A DNA stretch of 38,975 nt from the NCBI GenBank assembly GCA_020854145.1, contig JADZFZ010000082.1, forward strand, positions 1 through 38,975, read 5' to 3'. Position 1 is the first letter of the stretch; the number at the start of each line of letters is the position of its first letter. This stretch comes from Deltaproteobacteria bacterium. Its GTDB lineage: Bacteria; Myxococcota_A; Polyangia; Polyangiales; JADZFZ01. Under the pieces are notes generated by a model, which did not search any database, was not told where the DNA came from, and saw nothing but the letters and a program-made list of their open reading frames with translations. The position numbers and the translations under genes were made by a program. This document shows, one piece after another, positions 9,376 through 19,927 of the stretch.

Positions 9376-10494
9376 GTGGGCAAGAAGCACGAACGGGCCA
9401 CGGGAACGGACCGCACGCACCGCGTGCTCGTCGTCGGCTGCGGCGGCATCGGAGGCGTCGTATCGGCTGCGCTCGGCGAGAGCGCGGACGCGATGGGTCT
9501 CGAGGTCGTCCCGCTGACGACGAACGCGGATATCGCGACCGCCATCGAGTCGCACGGGCTGCGCGTGCGCGGCGTCGATGGCCCGCGCACGGTGAAGCTC
9601 GCGGCGCGCACGGAGCTCGCGCCTTCCGACGAGCCGTTCGACTTCGTGCTCCTGGCCACGCAGCCGCCGCAGGTGGAGGACGCCGCGCGCCGCGCGCTGC
9701 CTTGGCTCGCGGACGACGGCGCGATGGTCTGCTTCCAGAACGGCCTCTGCGAGGAGCGCGTCGCGCGCATCGTCGGCGACCGTCGCGTCATCGGCGCCGT
9801 CGTCGCGTGGGGCGCTTCGATGCCCGAGCCCGGCGTCTACGAGCGCACGTCCGCGGGCGGTTTCACCATCGGGCGCATCGACGGGTCCAGCGACGAGCAC
9901 CTCTCGGAGCTCGCGCTCGTCCTCGAGGCCCTCGGGCCCGTCAACGTCACGCGCAACCTCCAGGGCGCGCGATGGAGCAAGCTCGCGATCAACTGCGCCA
10001 TCTCGACGCTCGGCACCATCGGCGGCGCCCGGCTCGGCGCGCTGATGGTCCACCGCCACGTGCGGAGGCTCGCGCTCGAGATCATGACCGAGGCGGTCGA
10101 GGTCGCACGCTGCGAGCAGGTACGGCTCGAGAAGGTGGCCGGCACGATCGATCTGGAATGGATGGCGCTCACCGAGCCCGAGAAACGCGCGAGCGGGTCG
10201 GCGAGCCTCGTCGCGAAGCACTCGATGTTGCTCGCCGTGGGCGCGAGGTACCGCCGCATGCGCTCGTCGATGCTGTCGGCAATCGAGCGCGGTCGTCCGC
10301 CCGCCGTCGACTTCCTCAACGGCGAGGTCGTCGATCGCGGCAAGCGACACGGCGTTCCCACCCCGGTCAACGCCGCCGCGCGCGACCTCGTACACCTCCT
10401 CGCACGACGGGAGCTCGAGCCGAGCCTCGCGACCTTGCGCGGCTTCGCGGATCGCGTGGGTGTACGCGCCGCCGCCACTGCAGCCTCTCGCTGA
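9376..10494 (+). CDS. Ketopantoate-reductase-like dehydrogenase with altered active site
   Basis: 372 residues from GTG at 9376. The N-terminal Rossmann domain has VLVVGCGGIGGVVSAAL, and the C-terminal helical domain has the ApbA/PanE pattern RWSKLAINCAIS and VDFLNGEVVDRG. The catalytic Lys (202) and the first Asn (206) are present. From family knowledge of E. coli PanE, the second substrate Asn (position 184) becomes Ser210 and the catalytic Glu (position 256) becomes Ala310. True 2-dehydropantoate reduction therefore looks unlikely. It heads a six-gene lipid operon with only 6 nt before the HAD gene, so I infer reduction of a lipid-linked or glycerone-type ketone by NAD(P)H. The fold is certain, the substrate is not. 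Confidence 0.85.
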   Translation: MGKKHERATGTDRTHRVLVVGCGGIGGVVSAALGESADAMGLEVVPLTTNADIATAIESHGLRVRGVDGPRTVKLAARTELAPSDEPFDFVLLATQPPQVEDAARRALPWLADDGAMVCFQNGLCEERVARIVGDRRVIGAVVAWGASMPEPGVYERTSAGGFTIGRIDGSSDEHLSELALVLEALGPVNVTRNLQGARWSKLAINCAISTLGTIGGARLGALMVHRHVRRLALEIMTEAVEVARCEQVRLEKVAGTIDLEWMALTEPEKRASGSASLVAKHSMLLAVGARYRRMRSSMLSAIERGRPPAVDFLNGEVVDRGKRHGVPTPVNAAARDLVHLLARRELEPSLATLRGFADRVGVRAAATAASR

Positions 10495-10500
10495 GCGCTC

Positions 10501-11255
10501 ATGACGGACATCGAGACGCCGAAACGCGCGGCGCGCGCAGAGCTCGAAGGTGCCCTCATCGACGTCGCGCCCCGCACGGGCGAGACGGTCGCGGCGAGCT
10601 ACTTCGACGTCGACGGCACGCTGGTCAAGACCAACCTCGTCCACCCGACGCTCTTCTATCTGATGAACCAGCCGAGCCCGTGGTCGACCGCGCGCCGCAT
10701 CGGCAAGGCGCTGCTTCGGGCTCCCGCCATGGCAGCCGCGGAGCTCGTCGACCGCCGTCTCTTCAACGAGGCGCTGTTCGCCGCGTACGAAGGGACCAGC
10801 GAAGACCGCCTGCTGATGCTCGCCGAGGAGGCCTACGACACGGTCGTTCGGCCCAACCTCTACCCCGGCGCGCGCGACCTCATCCGGGCCAACCTCGACC
10901 GCGGGCACGAGGTCGTCCTGCTCTCGGGCGCGACGGACTTCTTGCTCCGCTACCTCGCGAAGCACCTGGGCGCTTCGACGATCATCGCGAACCGCCTGGA
11001 GATCAAGGACGGCTACGCAACCGGACGTCTGCTTCGACCCGTCGTCGCCGGGCCCGAGAAAGCGCGCCTCATCCGCGAGCACGCGCGTCTGCGCGGCTAC
11101 GACCTCGACGCGTGCTTCGCGTACTCCGACAGCTACAGCGACGTCCCGATGCTCTCGGTCGTGGGGCATCCCGCAGCGGTCAACCCCGACGGGCGGCTCG
11201 AACGTCTCGCCGGCGCGTACCATTGGCCCATCTTCAAGCTCGATCGGAAGCCCTC

Positions 11256-11259
<4 letters not shown>
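10501..11259 (+). CDS. HAD-IB family phosphatase (SerB/PlsC-associated type)
   Basis: 252 residues, ATG at 10501, 6 nt after the previous stop. Motif I is SYFDVDGTLVKTN (Asp36 nucleophile, Asp38 acid/base). Motif II lies in VVLLSGATDFLLRYLA, and motif III in CFAYSDSYSDVPML. The layout is that of the HAD-IB/SerB branch, whose bacterial members often sit next to glycerolipid acyltransferases. The likely reaction is hydrolysis of a phosphate monoester. In this operon a phosphatidate, lysophosphatidate or alkyl-glycerol-phosphate is a reasonable substrate. The stop codon overlaps the TTG start of the next gene (TTGA). Confidence 0.9.
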
Positions 11260-12916
<1,657 letters not shown>

Positions 12917-12920
<4 letters not shown>

Positions 12921-15900
12921 GCGAGGTGAGGCCGAACGTGCGCTGGCGGCTGGAGGTGCCTCGACCTCTGCCCGAGGACCGCGGCGTGCCCGCGCGTCCG
13001 CCGCTCGACGTCGCAGCGACGCTCGCGGGCAAGAAGCTGCTCGTCATCGGAGGCACCGGGTTTCTGGGCAAGGTGTGGTGGGCGATGCTGCTCCACCGGT
13101 ACCCGGAGATCGGGCACCTCTATCTGGTCGTGCGCGCCAAGGGCACGCAGGATCCCGAAGCACGTTTCTGGGCCGACGTCGCGACCTCCGAGTGTCTCGC
13201 GCCGCTTCGCGACGCGCACCCCGGCGCGCTCTACGACGCATTCCTCAAGTCGAAGGTCACCCCGATCGACGGCGACGTGTCGCGCCCGTTCTGCGGCGTC
13301 TCGCCCGACCTCATCGCGAAGCTCCGCGGAAGCGTGGACGCGGTCGTCAACGCCGCCGGTCTCGTCGACTTCAACCCTCCGCTCGACGAGGCGCTCGACG
13401 CCAACGCCTTCGGGATGCAGAACCTCGTGGCCCTCGCGCGAGAGCTCGGATCCTCTCCCCAGCGGGAAGACGGAGCCTCGTCGCAGCGTGCGCTGGCGGA
13501 AGATCACGCCAGTCGCGCTGCGGTGCCCGTCCTGCACACGAGCACGTGCTACGTCGCGGGCTCGCGCTGCGGCGCCGTCGACGAGGTCGACCCGCGGCAC
13601 GCTCCGTTCCCTCGTGCGGGCGAGCTCGAGCGCGCGCACTGGGATCCCGCGCGCGAGATCGCCGAGTGCGTCGACCTGGTCGCGCAGGCGCGCCAGCGCT
13701 GCGACGATGCGTTCCGCCAGAGCGGCTTCGTAGACCAGGCGAAGCAGAACCTGCTCGCGCGCGGCGAGCCGGTCACGGGTGAGCCGTTCGAGGACGAGCT
13801 CAAGCGCGTGCGGCGCAAGTTCATCGAGTCGCAGCTGGCCGATACGGGTCTCGAGCGCGCGAAGTTCTGGGGCTGGCCCAACACGTACACGTACACGAAG
13901 AGCATCGGCGAGCAGATCCTCGCGGCTTCCGGCGTGCCCTTCACCATCGTGCGGCCGGCCGTGATCGAGTCGTCGTGCGAGTTCCCGTTCCCAGGCTGGA
14001 ACGAGGGCATCAACACCTCCGCGCCGATGCTGTACATGGCGCTGCAGGGTCAGGTGCAGCTCCCGGCCGGCGACGTGTCGCTCGACGTCATCCCGGTGGA
14101 CATGGTCGCGGCCGGCATGGTCGCGGCGCTCGCCGAGCTCGTCGAAGGCACGGCGCCGCCCGTCTACCAGATGGGCACGGCAGACACGAACGCCTGCTCG
14201 ATGGCGCGGTTCATCGAGCTGATGGGCCTGTACAAACGCAAACACTGGCAACGCAAGAACACCAGCATGATCGTCAAGCTGGTGCAGTCGCGCCTGGAGC
14301 CGAGGCCACGCGACAAGGCCGAGTGGAACCGGACGGGACCGCTCGCCATCTCCCGCGCAGTCTCGACCGTGGCGAGCTTCCTGCGCAAGGCGCCGGGCCC
14401 GGCGCGGAGCACCGCCGCGCCCCTTGCCCGGAGCCTCGAGGGCTTCGCCAGGAACGAGGCGCGAATCGGCGAGATTCTCGGTCTGTTCACGCCGTTCACC
14501 ACCGACTTCGACTACAAGTTCTCGTGCAAGAACACCCGCGCCGCGATGGGCCGGCTGGTCCCCGCGGACAGAGAGAAGCTGCTCTGGGCTCCCGAAGCCC
14601 TCGACTGGCGCGCGTGGATGACCGAGATCCACGTGCCGGCGCTCGAGCGGCTCATCTTCCCGCAGATCGACGACGGGCTGCGCAAACCGACGAAACCGCT
14701 ACGTCGTCACGAGACCCTCGTGTCGCTGCAGGACGAGATGGCGGCGCGGCACGAGCTGACGACGGCCCTGCAGCTGCTGACCGATCAGGGGCTCGCGCAC
14801 CTGTCGTTCGCCGAGTGGCGCGAGCAGTCCATGGCCGTGGCCGCGCGTCTCGCGAAGGCCGGCGTCGGGCGCGACGATCGCGTGGTGCTCGCGGGGCGCA
14901 ACCACCCCACGTGGGCCATCGCCTACTTCGGCATCCTCCGCACGGGAGCGACGGCCGTCCCGGTGGACGCGGGCATCGAGACGTCGCCGTTCGAGAACGT
15001 GCTCGGCGCCTCGCGCGCGAAGGCGGCCGTGGTGGATGGGCCGTTCTACGACAAGCACCGTGCAGCCTTCGGCGACGGAGTCGCGGTGCTCGATCTGCGG
15101 GCCGCCTGCGAGCAGCTCTTCGAGTCGCCCCCCTCGCTCTCCCTCGAGGGGAGAGGGAGCCGGACGTCGACGAACGAAGGCGAGCTCGCTCCGCCGGTCG
15201 TCGAGATCCGCGGCGACCATCCGGCGTCGCTCATCTTCACCTCGGGTACCACCGGCAAGCCCAAGGGTGTGGTGCTCACGCACGACAACCTGACCTCGCT
15301 CATCGCGGCGCTCGCTCCGGTGTTCCCGCTCTCGCGCGGAGACCGCGTGCTCTCGGTCCTGCCGCTGCACCACACGTTCGAGTTCACGTGCGGCATGTTG
15401 CTCCCGCTCTCGCGCGGCGCGCGCATCGTCTACCTCGACGAGATCTCCGGAGAGCGCGTCCTGACGGGCCTCCGCGAAGCGCGCATCACCGGCATGATCG
15501 GCGTGCCCGCTCTGTGGAGCCTGCTCGAGCGCCGCATCATGTCGCGCGTCGAGGAGCGCGGGCCGATCGCGAAGACCGCGTTCAACCTCGCGCTCGAGCT
15601 CAACCGCATGGCGGGGCAGAAGCTCGGGCTCAACCTCGGGCGCGCGCTCTTCGGCGTCGTGCACGGCGAGCTCGGTGGCCACCTGCGTACGCTCGTCTCG
15701 GGCGGCGCTGCGCTGCCCAGAGAGACGTTCGATCTGTTCCAAGGTCTCGGGCTGCCGCTCGCAGAGGGTTACGGCCTGACCGAGGCGAGCCCGGTGCTCA
15801 GCGTCGCGCCACCCGACGTGCGAGCGCGCGCAGGCCACGTCGGCAAGCCGATCCCCGGCGTCGAGATCCGCATCGACGAGCCCGACGCCGCGGGAGTGGG

Positions 15901-17740
15901 CGAGGTGATCGCCCGCGGTCCGAACGTCATGAAGGAGTACGTCGACGACCCCGATGCGACGGCGCGTGCGCTCGACGCCGCCGGGTTCTTGCACACCGGC
16001 GATCTCGGCAAGCTCGACCGTCGCGGCAACCTCGTCATCGTCGGGCGCAAGAAGGAGGTCATCGTCGCGGCGAGCGGCGAGAACGTCTATCCCGACGACG
16101 TCGAGGCGATGGTGGGCGTGGTGCCCGACGTCGAGGAGATTGCCATCGTCGGCCTCCCGGATCCGCGCGGCGGCGAGCGCGTCGGTTGCCTGGCCGTCGC
16201 CGGCGGCGACCCCGATCAGCCTCGGGCCGAGCGGCACGAAGCGGCGCGGCGGTCGTTGACGCGCGCGCTCGCGAAGCTGCCGCAGGCGATGCGACCATCG
16301 GTCGTCTTCGTGCACGACGCCGCCTTGCCGCGCACGGCGACGCGTAAGGTCAAGCGCAACGAGGTGCGCGAGACGCTCGAGCGGCTCCTCGCCGCCACGG
16401 CTCCCGGTCCGGGCGGTGAGCGAGGTCGGACGTCCGTTCGCCGTGCGGCGCTCGCGGTCGCGACGCGCAAGGTCGAGGTCACCGACGCGACCACGCTGCG
16501 CGGCGACCTCGGCCTCGACTCGTTGCTGATGCTCGAGCTCGTGATGGCGCTCGAGACGCAGCTCGGTAGGTCTCTCGACGCGGAGCGCATCGCGGAGTGC
16601 GAGACCATCGGTGACCTCGAGCGGCTCGTCGCGCTCGTGCCGACGGGCGAAACGCTGACCGCGACGGACTCGCCGCGCGTCGATCCGGAGACCGACGAGA
16701 TCGACGTCCCCGAGTCCATGCAGGACGGCGTGAAGTCGCTCATCTCGCGCGCGCAGATGGGCTTCTACGACCGCGTGATGCGGCCCCGCGTCACCGGCCG
16801 GGCGTTCATCCCGCACAACCGCTCGTGCATCGTCGCGGCCAATCACGCGAGCCACCTCGACATGGGCTTCGTGAAGTACGCGCTCGGCACCTACGGCGAA
16901 GGCCTCGTGACCCTCGCGGCGCAGGACTACTTCTTCGAAGGCAACCGCTGGAAGCGCGCCTACTTCAAGAACTTCACGAACCTCGCGCCCATGTCGCGCA
17001 GCGGCAGCGTGCGCCAGAGCCTGCGTCAGGCGGGCGACATCATCGCGGCGGGCAAGACGGTGCTGCTCTTCCCGGAAGGCACGCGCTCGCGCGACGGGAC
17101 GCTTTCGCCGTTCAAGCCCGCCATCGGTCGGCTCGCGCTGACGCACCACAAGGACATCCTCCCCGTCTACCTCGGCGGCACCCATCAGGCGTTCCCGCCG
17201 GGCGCGCGCGTGCCCCGCAAGCGGGAGATCTTCGCGCGCATCGGGCTACCTCTCGAGATCGATCACCTCCGCCGGCTCACCGATGGGATGAAGCCGGTCG
17301 ACGCCGCACGCGAGGTCGCTCGGCTCGCCCAGCGCGCGGTGGAGATGCTCCGCGACGGAGACGTGCTCGATCTCTCGCGTATCGAGCGTCAGGCGCTCGA
17401 GCAGAAGGTCGAGCACCCGCTCGTGACGCTCTTCGGCGAGCTGCCTGCGCGGTTTCAGCCCGGGAAGACGGAGCAACCCGTGAGCTTCTACTTCACGCTG
17501 GGCAACGACGACGCGTCCAAGTGGACCGTGCGCGTGGACGCGCAGCGGTGCGAGGTGGTCGCGGGCAAGCCCGAAGGCGGCAAGGCCGACTGCGTGCTCA
17601 AGACGACGCCCGAGATGTTCACGCGCATCGTGCGCGAGGCGTACACGCCGTCGCCGATGGAGTTCATGTCGGGTGCGATCAAGAGCAACGACGTCGCTCT
17701 GCTGATGAAGTTCCAGGAAGTCTTCGGGTTGTCGGGATGA
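12917..17740 (+). CDS. ElbD-like multidomain lipid enzyme: reductase-ligase-ACP-acyltransferase-SCP2
   Basis: 1607 residues from TTG at 12917, again a TTGA overlap with the upstream stop. (1) Fatty acyl-CoA reductase domain, about 35-585: VIGGTGFLG, TYTYTKSIGEQ (Tyr/Lys near 324-328) and a sterile-type C-terminal part. (2) AMP-dependent acyl ligase, about 595-1160: FTSGTTGKPKGVVLTHDN (about 773-790), HTGDLGKLD and GRKKEVIVAASGENVYPDD. (3) Acyl carrier domain: GDLGLDSLLMLE with phosphopantetheine Ser1202. (4) PlsC acyltransferase: NHASHLD (1309-1315) and FPEGTRS (1385-1391). (5) SCP2-like lipid-binding domain, about 1521-1607. I recall Myxococcus xanthus ElbD as a multifunctional ether-lipid enzyme of this kind. 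Likely chemistry: activate and load a fatty acid, reduce an acyl group to fatty alcohol or aldehyde, and acylate a glycerophosphate. Two copies of a palindromic repeat lie in frame at 13452-13477 and 15129-15161. Confidence 0.92.
13452..13477. repeat. Palindromic repeat copy A, in frame inside the ElbD-like gene
   Basis: Left arm CTCTCCCC and right arm GGGAAGACGGAGCC, the latter 12 of 14 identical to copies B and C. It encodes a polar, probably disordered stretch near residues 179-187 of the reductase domain. Confidence 0.5.
15129..15161. repeat. Palindromic repeat copy B, in frame inside the ElbD-like gene
   Basis: Left arm CTCTCCC (15137-15143), loop TCGA, right arm GGGGAGAGGGAGCC (15148-15161). 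The right arm is identical to copy C. It encodes the low-complexity stretch PPSLSLEGRGSR inside the ligase domain. Confidence 0.65.
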
Positions 17741-18804
17741 CGGGCGACAACGAGGGCGTGCGCTCGAATCGTGTGCTCGTCACGGGCGCGACCGGGTTCC
17801 TCGGCCACCATCTGGTCGAGATCCTGGCGAGCAGGGGCAACGAGGTGTTCGCCCTCTGCCGCAACCCGCGCGCGGCGCGCGAGCGGCTCGACCAACGGGT
17901 CGCCCACGTCGTGCTGGGCGACGTTCTCGATCCCATCTCGGTGTCCTCCGCGGCGAACGAGTGTCTGTCGGTCTACCACTGCGCCGGCTCCGTCTCGCGC
18001 GATCCAGCCGACGCGGAGCACATGCACCGGATTCACGTCGAGGGCACGCGCACGGTGCTCGAAGCGTGCTTGCGCCAGGGTATCCGTCGCGTCGTCATCG
18101 CGAGCACGTCCGGCACCGTGGCGATCGGCGACGATCCCAATCGCGCCGCACGCGAGAGCGACCCCACGCCGCTCGAGCTCGTGCACCGCTACCCGTACTA
18201 CCGGGCGAAGCTCTATGCGGAGCGCTGGGCGCTGGCCTTCTCCGCCAAGCACGGGATGGACGTCGTCTCGGTCAATCCGTCGCTGCTGCTCGGTCCCGGC
18301 GACGAGCACCTCAGCTCGACCGAGGACGTGCGCAAGTTCCTCGACGGCCAGGTGCACGCGGTACCGTGCGGCGGCCTGTCGTTCGTCGACGCGCGCGACG
18401 CCGCGCTCGCGATGGTGCTCGCGATGTCGCACGGCGAGGCGGGCCAGCGGTACCTGGTCGGCGCCGCGAACCTCACCTTCGAGGCGTTCTTCGGCCGGCT
18501 CGCGCGCATCGCCGGTGTCGCGCCGCCGAGGGTCCGACTTCCGCGCACCGGCGCGGCCGGCAGGCTCGGGGTGCGCGCGCTCGGGCGACTCGCGTCGCGG
18601 TTGGGCGGCGAGCCACCGCTCGGCGAGCAGGCCTTCGAGATGGGCGAGCACTACTGGTACGTGGACTCGTCGCGCGCGGAGCGCGAGCTCGGCTGGGTCG
18701 CGCGCGATCCCAACGAGACGCTCTACGACACGGTCGCCGACCTGCGCGCGCGCGGCGTCGTGTGGCCCGAGCCCGAGCCTTCCGCGGCAGAGGAGTGGAC
18801 GTGA
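17737..18804 (+). CDS. NAD(P)-dependent epimerase/dehydratase family (extended SDR)
   Basis: 355 residues, ATG at 17737 in an ATGA overlap with the ElbD-like gene. It has the Rossmann motif VTGATGFLGHH (about 15-25), the central STSGTVAIG segment, the catalytic pair YYRAK (Tyr154, Lys158) and NPSLLLGPGD. This is the extended SDR family that includes dihydroflavonol-4-reductase and 3-beta-hydroxysteroid dehydrogenase-like enzymes. They oxidise or reduce hydroxyl/ketone groups on sugars, steroids or lipids. As the fifth gene of the operon it most likely acts on a lipid intermediate, for example reduction of a keto or aldehyde group. The exact substrate cannot be read from sequence. Its stop overlaps the GTG of the next gene. 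Confidence 0.9.
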   Translation: MTGDNEGVRSNRVLVTGATGFLGHHLVEILASRGNEVFALCRNPRAARERLDQRVAHVVLGDVLDPISVSSAANECLSVYHCAGSVSRDPADAEHMHRIHVEGTRTVLEACLRQGIRRVVIASTSGTVAIGDDPNRAARESDPTPLELVHRYPYYRAKLYAERWALAFSAKHGMDVVSVNPSLLLGPGDEHLSSTEDVRKFLDGQVHAVPCGGLSFVDARDAALAMVLAMSHGEAGQRYLVGAANLTFEAFFGRLARIAGVAPPRVRLPRTGAAGRLGVRALGRLASRLGGEPPLGEQAFEMGEHYWYVDSSRAERELGWVARDPNETLYDTVADLRARGVVWPEPEPSAAEEWT

Positions 18805-19817
18805 CGGAGCCCTCACCCCGACCCTCTTCCCGAAGCGGGGAGAGGGAGCCCCCCGACCCTGCTCGGGGCGGGCCTGCTGCCGACCGGCCCCTTCTGATCG
18901 TCAACCCGAACGCGGGCGGCGGACGCACCGGCAAGCAGCTCGCGACCATCCGGCCCGTCATCGAACGCGCGCTCGGTGCATGCGAGCTCGCGCCGACGGC
19001 GGGCCCCGGCGACGCGATCCGCATCGCGCGCGAGGCGACGCAGGCGAAACGGTCGCTCGTGATCGCGATCGGCGGCGACGGCACCGTCCACGAGGTCGTC
19101 AACGGTGTCGTCGAGGGGGGTGGCACGACGCCGGTGGGCATCATCGGGACGGGCACGGGAGGAGACTTCACCAAGACCCTCCGCATCGCGCACCGTCTCG
19201 ACCACTACCTGGCCGCGATCAAAGGCGGCAAGGAGTGCCGGGTCGACGTCGGGCTCCTCACGTATCGCGACCACCAGGGCGCCGAGCGAAAGCGGTATTT
19301 CGCAAACATCCTGTCCATGGGCGTCGGCGGCATGGTCGACCAGTACGTCGCCAACGCGTCGCGCACGTTCGGCAGCACGCTCGCGTACGCGAGCGCATCG
19401 GTTCGCGCGATCCGCAAGAGCGCGCTGGCCGACGTGCGCCTGCGCATCACCTCGGACGACGGGAAAACCAGGACCGAGACGCTCGCCACGCGTCTGGCTG
19501 CGATCTGCAACGGTCAGTTCTTCGGATCGGGGATGCAGGTCGCCCCGATGGCGCAGCCCGACGACGGACGGTTCGAGCTGCTCGTGCTCACGGCCACCGG
19601 GCGTATCGCGATGATGCTCGGTATGCGGCAAATCTACACAGGCGACCACGTGAAGCGCGCTGACATCCGCCACGAGCCGATCACGGCGATCGAGGCATCC
19701 CTCGTCGACGAGCGCCTGACGGATCGGTTCCTCCTCGACGTCGACGGCGAGCCGCTCGGCACGTTGCCGATCAAGGTCGAGCTCGTCCGCGCCGCCGTGG
19801 CCATGCGCGTCCCGTAG
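18801..19817 (+). CDS. Diacylglycerol kinase-like lipid kinase
   Basis: 338 residues, GTG at 18801 in a GTGA overlap. It carries the DAGK catalytic fold: LLIVNPNAGGGRTGKQ, then AIGGDGTVHEVVNGV (GGDGT at 91-95), GTGTGGDFTKTL in place of the usual GTGN-D-A, and a C-terminal domain ending in LDVDGEPLG. It transfers phosphate from ATP to a lipid hydroxyl, so with the HAD phosphatase the operon could cycle a neutral alkyl/acylglycerol and its phosphate. The first ~15 residues ([16 protein letters not shown]) are encoded by palindromic repeat copy C and are not part of the fold. It is the last gene of the run; 110 nt without a gene follow. Confidence 0.9.
   Translation: MTEPSPRPSSRSGEREPPDPARGGPAADRPLLIVNPNAGGGRTGKQLATIRPVIERALGACELAPTAGPGDAIRIAREATQAKRSLVIAIGGDGTVHEVVNGVVEGGGTTPVGIIGTGTGGDFTKTLRIAHRLDHYLAAIKGGKECRVDVGLLTYRDHQGAERKRYFANILSMGVGGMVDQYVANASRTFGSTLAYASASVRAIRKSALADVRLRITSDDGKTRTETLATRLAAICNGQFFGSGMQVAPMAQPDDGRFELLVLTATGRIAMMLGMRQIYTGDHVKRADIRHEPITAIEASLVDERLTDRFLLDVDGEPLGTLPIKVELVRAAVAMRVP
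18811..18850. repeat. Palindromic repeat copy C, forming the N-terminus of the lipid kinase
   Basis: Left arm CCCTCTTCCC (18822-18831) and right arm GGGGAGAGGGAGCC (18837-18850). The right arm is identical over 14 nt to copy B. It begins 7 nt after the GTG start codon and is translated. Confidence 0.65.
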
Positions 19818-19927
19818 ACGCGGGGCGGGTGCCGCCGTCGGCGATCGGACGCGTGCTGGGCGGAGCTCGCTGACGCGCCACGAGGTGGGTCTGGGCGTGT
19901 CGCGGGGCGTACGAGGCGGGCCGAGAG

